Positions 55,944 through 64,000 of a stretch of DNA of 64,000 bases are shown piece after piece. Position 1 is the first letter of the stretch. Every line of letters begins with the position of its first letter. The notes beneath the pieces were generated by a model. It searched no databases. It worked only from the letters and a program-made list of their open reading frames with translations, and was not told the DNA's origin. The translations under genes were made by a program, and so were the position numbers. Source of the stretch: Streptococcus sp. 2342 (GTDB lineage Bacteria; Bacillota; Bacilli; Lactobacillales; Streptococcaceae); contig NZ_VMLR01000006.1 of NCBI RefSeq assembly GCF_013276795.1, forward strand, positions 32,197 to 96,196, written 5' to 3'.

Positions 55944-56924
55944 ATGAAAAATCCAACTTTGTTAGAAGAGATTAAGACTTATCTAGGAAGGGATGAGGTT
56001 CCAGAAGACTTTGATGCTTTCTGGGATGAGGAAGTGAAAAATGTTTCCACGCTTCCAGCCTACCACTTGGAGGAAAGAGATTTCCACCTTCCTCAAGTCA
56101 AGTGCTATGAGTTAACCTTTGAAGGAACCAATGAAGGCAAGGTCTATGCACGCGTCGTTCTTCCAAAGAGTGAGGAGAAGGTTCCGCTAATCTTCCATTT
56201 CCATGGTTATATGGGACGTGGCTGGGACTGGACCGACATGCTGGCCTTCACCGTGGCTGGTTACGGTGTTGTCTCCATGGATGTGCGGGGCCAGTCAGGT
56301 TATTCGCAAGACGGCTTGCGTTCTCCTCTAGGAAATACTGTTAAGGGGCATATCATCCGTGGGGCTGTGGAAGGTCGGGATCGCCTCTTTTATAAGGATG
56401 TTTATCTGGATATTTACCAGTTGGTCGAAATTGTTGCTAGTCTGTCTCAGGTTGATGAGAAGCGTCTTTCTAGCTATGGTGCCTCGCAAGGAGGGGCTTT
56501 GGCCTTGGTTGCAGCAGCGCTCAATCCTCGAATTCAGAAAACAGTTGCCATCTATCCCTTCTTGTCAGACTTCAGACGAGTGCTTGAGATTGGTAATACT
56601 AGCGAGGCTTACGACGAACTTTTCCGTTATTTCAAGTTTCACGACCCCTTCCATGAAACAGAGGAGGAAATCATGGCGACCCTGGCCTATATCGATGTGA
56701 AAAATCTTGCCCATCGTATCAAGGGTGAGGTTAAGATGATTACGGGCTTGGACGATGATGTTTGCTATCCTATTACCCAGTTTGCGATTTACAACCGTCT
56801 GACATGCGATAAAGCCTATCGCATCATGCCTGAGTATGCCCACGAAGCCATGAATGTATTTGTCAATGACCAAGTCTACAACTGGCTTTGTGGTAGTGAA
56901 ATTCCTTTTAAGTATGTGAAGTGA
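55944..56924 (+). CDS. Acetyl xylan esterase / cephalosporin-C deacetylase family hydrolase
   Basis: 326 aa from ATG 55944 (AAGGAGCATGCT precedes; the first possible start at 55881 lacks one). Alpha/beta hydrolase of the CE7 group: the nucleophile Ser is in SYGASQGGALAL; Asp in GLDDDV and His in YAHEAMN complete the triad. RGQSGYSQDG and a long insert are typical of the hexameric deacetylases. It removes acetyl groups from sugars; in a host glycan degrader it may act with sialidase (O-acetylated sialic acid) or on imported oligosaccharides. Confidence 0.9.
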   Translation: MKNPTLLEEIKTYLGRDEVPEDFDAFWDEEVKNVSTLPAYHLEERDFHLPQVKCYELTFEGTNEGKVYARVVLPKSEEKVPLIFHFHGYMGRGWDWTDMLAFTVAGYGVVSMDVRGQSGYSQDGLRSPLGNTVKGHIIRGAVEGRDRLFYKDVYLDIYQLVEIVASLSQVDEKRLSSYGASQGGALALVAAALNPRIQKTVAIYPFLSDFRRVLEIGNTSEAYDELFRYFKFHDPFHETEEEIMATLAYIDVKNLAHRIKGEVKMITGLDDDVCYPITQFAIYNRLTCDKAYRIMPEYAHEAMNVFVNDQVYNWLCGSEIPFKYVK

Positions 56925-56930
56925 TGAATG

Positions 56931-56955
56931 AGAGAGCCTAGTAGCTCTCTTTTTG
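56931..56955 (+). terminator. Terminator of the esterase gene
   Basis: AGAGAGC (56931-56937) and GCTCTCT (56944-56950), then TTTTG. Confidence 0.8.
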
Positions 56956-57004
56956 TATAGAGTCTAGTCAGCAAATATTCTAGTTCATATATACTTTGAA
57001 ATTC

Positions 57005-57194
57005 ATACTCTTCGAAAATCTCTTCAAACCACGTCAGCTTCGCCTTGTCGTATATATATGTTACTGACTTCGTCAGTTCTATCTGCCACCTCAAAACGGT
57101 GTTTTGAGCTGACTTTGTCAGTCTTATCTACAACCTCAAAACAGTGTTTTGAGCGGCCTGCGGCTAGCTTGGTCTTTGATCTTCATTGAGTATA
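57005..57194 (-). repeat. BOX repeat, A-B2-C type, minus orientation
   Basis: It begins with ATACTCTTCGAAAATCTC (boxC end) and closes with CTTCATTGAGTAT (boxA end). Two boxB units of 45 bases, 57065-57109 and 57110-57154, lie between. BOX repeats are typical of pneumococcus and relatives. Confidence 0.88.
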
Positions 57195-57314
57195 AAAAAC
57201 AGATGAGTCTCTGTTTTCTTTTTATGAACTATAAATGTTCAGCTGAAACTACTTTCAAGGAGATTATTATATAAAAGAGTTTCTTGAAACTAAAATCTAT
57301 TATACTACACCGCG

Positions 57315-57343
57315 TTGAAAGCGTTTTAAAAATGAGGTATAAT
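57315..57343 (+). promoter_or_regulatory. Promoter with overlapping CcpA site (cre)
   Basis: TTGAAA (57315-57320) and TATAAT (57338-57343) stand 17 bases apart. TGAAAGCGTTTTAA (57316-57329) matches the cre consensus at most positions and covers the -35. This indicates catabolite control of the genes downstream (57481 and perhaps nanA). Confidence 0.7.
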
Positions 57344-57480
57344 AAATTTGCTAACACTTATAAAAAGTGATAGAATCTTATCTTTATGTATATTTAAAGA
57401 TAGATTGCTGTAAAAATAGTAGTAGCTATGCGAAATGACAGATAGAGAGAAGGGATTGAAGCTTAGAAAAGGGGAATAAT

Positions 57481-57708
57481 ATGATATTTAAGGCATTCAA
57501 GACAAAAAAGCAGAGAAAAAGACAAGTTGAACTACTTTTGACAGTTTTTTTCGATAGTTTTCTGATTGATTTATTTCTTCACTTATTTGGGATTGTCCCC
57601 TTTAAGTTGGATAAGATTCTGATTGTAAGCTTGATTATATTTCCCATTATTTCTATAAGTATTTATGCCTACGAAAAGCTATTTGAAAAAGTGTTCGATA
57701 AGGATTGA
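57481..57708 (+). CDS. Small membrane protein of unknown function
   Basis: 75 aa. Basic N-terminus (FKAFKTKKQRKRQVELL), two hydrophobic helices (about residues 20-38 and 45-63) with a Pro-rich turn, and a charged tail. The ATG follows AAAGGGGAATAAT. It is the first gene after the cre-promoter, 243 bases before nanA. No family recognised. Confidence 0.6.
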   Translation: MIFKAFKTKKQRKRQVELLLTVFFDSFLIDLFLHLFGIVPFKLDKILIVSLIIFPIISISIYAYEKLFEKVFDKD

Positions 57709-57873
57709 GCAGAAAGTATGATGTAAATAGCATAAGCCGATGTCCAATAATTTGCTTATAAAGAGATATTTTAGTTTAATTGCAGCGGTGTCCTGGTAGA
57801 TAAACTAGATTGGCAGGAGTCTGATTGGAGAAAGGAGAGGGGAAAATTGACACCGATTTGAGATAGTTTGTTT

Positions 57874-57900
57874 AGTTCATTTTTGTCATTTAAATGAACT
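57874..57900. promoter_or_regulatory. Inverted repeat upstream of nanA
   Basis: AGTTCATTT (57874-57882) and AAATGAACT (57892-57900), perfect 9-bp arms; outer AGTTTGT (near 57864) and ACAAACT (near 57926) extend the symmetry. It lies within 80 bases of the nanA start. It may be an operator or a mRNA hairpin. Confidence 0.5.
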
Positions 57901-57951
57901 GTAGTAAAAGAAAGTTAAGAAAAGACAAACTAAGTGTATTTTCTGGAGTAA

Positions 57952-61320
<3,369 letters not shown>

Positions 61321-61537
61321 AACCTTGGATGTTGATGAATAACTGAGACACGTTTTGTCCGTCATAGAGATTAAAAGTTTATTTAGATAGTTTTAGTAGA
61401 AATTTCTACTCTAAGAAAAAATCAATTTAGATGAGCTCCTATTGCCGGGTAAATGACTTGCTAGTCGTAAATAAACTGTATATTTCTGACTGGATACTAA
61501 TAGTCGCAACTTAACAGTTCACTTTAAGTGTTAAAAT

Positions 61538-61571
61538 GCATATAGCTAGTTATTGGTTATATGCGTTTTTG
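61538..61571 (+). terminator. Terminator after nanA
   Basis: GCATATA (61538-61544) and TATATGC (61558-61564) followed by GTTTTTG. It is 218 bases behind the nanA stop. Confidence 0.65.
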
Positions 61572-61638
61572 TTCTTGATTATTTTATTTCTTGTCTTGGA
61601 ATATAGGTAAAATTATAGTAAAATAAAATTCTGTAGAT

Positions 61639-61703
61639 CATGTTGGTAGATATACAGGAAGAAGAGTGTATTGTTGACAATACAGCACATAGAATCCAAC
61701 ATG
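61639..61703. other. Nested double hairpin
   Basis: Outer CATGTTGG (61639-61646) with CCAACATG (61696-61703), inner TGTATTG (61667-61673) with CAATACA (61678-61684). All arms are perfect. It ends just before a BOX repeat and no gene overlaps. Confidence 0.55.
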
Positions 61704-61710
61704 TCCTTAT

Positions 61711-61936
61711 ACTCAAAAAATCAAAGAGCAAATTAGGAAGCTAACCGTAGCCTGCTCAAAATACCGTTTTGAGGTTGTAGATGAAACTGACGAAGTCAGC
61801 TCAAAACACCGTTTTGAGGTTGCAGATAGAACTGACGAAGTCAGCTCAAAACACCGTTTTGAGGTTGTAGATAGAACTGACGAAGTCAGTAACATATACA
61901 TACGGCACGGCAAGGTTGACATGGTTTGAAGAGTAT
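61711..61936 (+). repeat. BOX repeat, A-B3-C type
   Basis: ATACTCAAAAAATCAAAGAG (boxA start) is followed by three boxB units of 45 bases (61754-61798, 61799-61843, 61844-61888) and a boxC that ends with GGTTTGAAGAGTAT. Confidence 0.9.
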
Positions 61937-62060
61937 GGAATAATCATAACTTATTTGAAGATTTTAAAAGATTGTAAGCTATTATATCTGGATAAATAAG
62001 TATTAGAAACTAAAGTGAGGAAAAAGATGTTTTTATATTTAAAAGGTTTAGGAAAATTTC

Positions 62061-62117
62061 GTATCGCTAACACCAGACGGCTATAGAGTGAACGAGTACG
62101 GGGAATGGATCAACTGA
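62061..62117 (+). pseudogene. Remnant of a choline-binding protein C-terminus
   Basis: One frame at 62067-62117 reads LTPDGYRVNEYGEWIN followed by TGA, like the last module of choline-binding proteins (compare [15 protein letters not shown] at the end of nanA). No repeats or start precede it. It is a relic of a lost gene or a donor left from the event that gave nanA its tail. Confidence 0.6.
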
Positions 62118-62405
62118 TTTTGCTTTACGACCTATTGACGAGCAAGCTAGTAGTATAAAAAAACATTAGAATTAATAGTCTAGGAAGTGATAAGAGTTCT
62201 CTAAAATGGTTGATTTTGTAATCTTTTTTGTAAAATATAGTCTTTAATAAATAATATGAGTAAAATTCATCTCTTTGAAAGTGATTAGGGGTAATAGTTT
62301 TGAAGTTTCTCGCTTCTTTTGTCTTTCTTTTACGAATAAATAGATAGAAGCATTGAATCTAGCAAACCTAGATTAAAAATGTGCTATAATAGAAGGAGGA
62401 AAAGG

Positions 62406-63305
62406 ATGATTCTAAGACATCCGGGCATTAGCCCGACCAATGACTTGGTTGCTAAGAAAATCTTTAGCAACCCAGAAATCACTTGTCAATTTATCCGCGA
62501 TATGCTGGACTTGCCAGCAAAAAATGTGACCATTTTGGAGGGGAGCAATATTCACGTCTTACCTTCCATGCCGTACTCAGCGCAGGATTTCTATACCAGT
62601 ATAGATGTTTTAGCGGAGTTAGATAATGGAACCCAAGTTATCATTGAGATTCAAGTCCATCATCAGAATTTTTTCATCAATCGCCTGTGGGCTTACCTAT
62701 GCAGTCAGGTCAATCAAAATCTTGAAAAAATTCGCCAACGAGAAGGTGATACTCACCAGAGTTATAAACACATCGCACCCGTTTATGCCATTGCAATTGT
62801 GGACAGCAACTACTTCTCAGATGACTTGGCTTTCCACAGTTTCAGCATGCGAGAGGACACGACAGGTGAGGTCTTAACCATCACAAATAACGGTCAGGAA
62901 AACCATCTGGTTAAGATGGCTTTCTTGGAATTAAAAAAATACAGAGAAACCAGCAAAGATAAGGTTCGCAAGCCGTGGTTGGAGTTTTTTGGGAATAAAC
63001 CCTTTACTCAGGAACCCGAGCGAGCCATCAGTCAGGCAGACCAACTGCTGGACTACAAGAGCTGGTCCGAGGAGGATAGGGAAATGTTTAGTCAACTACG
63101 TATGCGCGAAGAACAAGCCTTGTTAGCACAGGACTATGCCTTGGAACAAGCTGAAGAAAAAGGGTTGGAGAGAGGTCGGGCAGAAGGACTTGAACGTGGA
63201 AAACTTTTTGCCTTTCTGGATATGGTTCGCCAAGGACTTCTGACTTCCGAGGTTGCCAGTCAGCAGTTGGGTATGTCAGTATCTGAGTTTGAGGCGTTGT
63301 TGTAA
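62406..63305 (+). CDS. Rpn-family recombination-promoting nuclease / putative transposase
   Basis: 299 aa from ATG 62406 (GGAGGAAAAGG precedes; an ATG at 62379 lacks a site). LRHPGISPTNDLVAKKIFSNPEI is the family opening. The PD-(D/E)XK core is visible as SIDVLAELDNG and IIEIQVHHQNFFINRLWAYL. The C-terminus is a Glu/Arg-rich helix (EEKGLERGRAEGLERGK) as in many Rpn proteins. These enzymes cut DNA and promote RecA-independent recombination. A 42-base copy of its interior lies behind the stop. Confidence 0.88.
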   Translation: MILRHPGISPTNDLVAKKIFSNPEITCQFIRDMLDLPAKNVTILEGSNIHVLPSMPYSAQDFYTSIDVLAELDNGTQVIIEIQVHHQNFFINRLWAYLCSQVNQNLEKIRQREGDTHQSYKHIAPVYAIAIVDSNYFSDDLAFHSFSMREDTTGEVLTITNNGQENHLVKMAFLELKKYRETSKDKVRKPWLEFFGNKPFTQEPERAISQADQLLDYKSWSEEDREMFSQLRMREEQALLAQDYALEQAEEKGLERGRAEGLERGKLFAFLDMVRQGLLTSEVASQQLGMSVSEFEALL

Positions 63306-63324
63306 GATCAGCAATAATAGACAA

Positions 63325-63366
63325 GAAAACCATCTGGTTAAGATGGCATTCTTGGAATTAAAAAAC
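63325..63366 (+). repeat. Partial duplication of the Rpn gene
   Basis: The segment matches 62898-62939 with one mismatch, starting AAAACCATCTGGTTAAGATG. It stands 20 bases after the gene end. Confidence 0.8.
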
Positions 63367-63398
63367 TCTAAGCACAAAATCTTAAAAATCACAAACAC

Positions 63399-63442
63399 GC
63401 ATAGTATCAGGTATTGAACAACCTTGATACTATGCGTTTTAT
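63399..63442 (+). terminator. Terminator after the Rpn gene
   Basis: GCATAGTATCAGGT (63399-63412) and ACCTTGATACTATGC (63421-63435) with one bulge, then GTTTTAT. Confidence 0.8.
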
Positions 63443-63898
63443 AGTGCAGTGAATCTATATTAGGACACTACAATTCTTAAATCATTGTTAGAAATTAGTT
63501 TGAATTTTCCAATCAATTTATTCGATTTTTACATCATTGCATTATATCATGCGACTATTAACCTTGTTTTCTCCTAAAATTGAGTTTTTTACACTTTCTT
63601 CTTTTTTCTGTTTTTTATCTTGTCCACTCGAAACAGGTCTTGCAAGAAACCTACTTATTTTTGAAAGTACTTTTAATGTAGTTGCTATAGTTAAAAAGAT
63701 TTGAAACTAAATTCCAAATTAGAAAAAGACTTGAAATACTAAAAAAAAAAAGTATACTCTAATTGAAAACGGTAACAAAACTAATTTAGAGTATTTCTCT
63801 CTTAAAAAGTTCTTGGTGAAACGAGATGTAGAAAGGAGATTTAGGCAAAGAGTCTACTAGTGCTAGAATAATAGATTAGAATTATTTTAGAAAAACTA
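63443..63898. other. Intergenic stretch without recognised gene
   Basis: AT-rich; no frame with a plausible ribosome site, no tRNA and no clear hairpin seen. A run of A residues lies near 63741. Confidence 0.5.
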
Positions 63899-64000
63899 AT
63901 ACTCAATGAAAATCAAAGAGCAAACTAGGAAACTAGCCGCAGGCTGTACTTGAGTACGGCAAGGCGACGTTGACGCAGTTTGAATTTGATTTTCGAAGAG
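63899..64000 (+). repeat. BOX repeat, short A-C form, cut by the window end
   Basis: ATACTCAATGAAAATCAAAG (boxA) runs to GCCGCAGGCTGTACTTGAGT, then a boxC-like part (ACGGCAAGGCGACGTTGACG). It has no boxB. The last bases TTTTCGAAGAG reach the window edge. Confidence 0.85.

Noticed and set aside
61754..61888. CRISPR array
   Set aside because: Three 45-base units follow each other without spacers and match boxB.
61713..61922. Repetitive minus-strand frame with TSSV..TSKR repeats
   Set aside because: It is the complement of three boxB units, not a protein gene.

Overview
The window reads as chromosome of a Mitis-group Streptococcus close to S. pneumoniae, S. pseudopneumoniae or S. mitis. Evidence: low GC; four BOX-type repeats (32826, 57005, 61711 and the right edge); a ComX combox (TACGAATA) in front of a prepilin peptidase gene; a YSIRK-signal NanA sialidase; choline-binding repeats; and a pneumococcus-like gene order (trp operon-cilC; nrdR-dnaB-dnaI-der; secA-DAHP synthase pair-acpS-alr-recG). 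Species cannot be fixed from sequence reading alone.

Left part (1-11.8 kb): the end of a DegT-type aminotransferase gene, a tryptophan T-box leader driving a stand-alone second trpB, a second T-box leader, a 140-nt highly folded element, then the full operon trpEGDCFBA with overlapping genes. It is followed by cilC (minus, competence controlled), a GNAT acetyltransferase and an LtrA-family membrane protein.

12.0-22.34 kb: an integrative mobilizable element (IME) of about 10.3 kb in the 3' end of tRNA-Lys(CTT). It has 12-bp attL/attR repeats, paired integrase arm sites at both ends, a tyrosine integrase, a DUF771 excisionase-like protein, a Rep/relaxase with an HUH domain plus a P-loop helicase domain, a small membrane protein, an FtsK/TcpA-like ATPase, an XRE regulator and a large LPNTG-anchored SEC10/PgrA-like surface protein as cargo. 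Two strong hairpins before rep are origin candidates.

22.3-32.9 kb: tRNA-Lys, 6S RNA and rarA on the minus strand, then housekeeping genes (DUF3013, M50-like protease, NUDIX, GNAT, prmA, rsmE, pepF), a divergent SnoaL/HxlR pair, DUF2785 and an aquaporin. 32.9-39.8 kb: the queuosine precursor genes queF and queCDE with a preQ1 riboswitch, trxA, a MarR regulator with repeated operator motifs, lrgAB-like genes and a GntR-ABC transporter operon.

39.8-55.6 kb: nrdR, dnaB, dnaI, nitroreductase and der; a five-gene membrane/ABC cassette of unknown substrate; secA; tandem DAHP synthases; acpS, alr and recG. 55.6-64 kb: a possible 20-codon micro-gene, an acetyl esterase, a CcpA-type promoter, a nanA variant that ends in choline-binding repeats instead of an LPXTG anchor and carries a 13-G tract near its 5' end, remnants of a choline-binding gene, BOX repeats and an Rpn-family nuclease gene.

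Best candidates for something new: the choline-binding, poly-G-bearing NanA; the IME with its origin hairpins and XRE-controlled surface protein; the double T-box/trpB arrangement with its structured insert; and the 20-codon transcription unit after recG.
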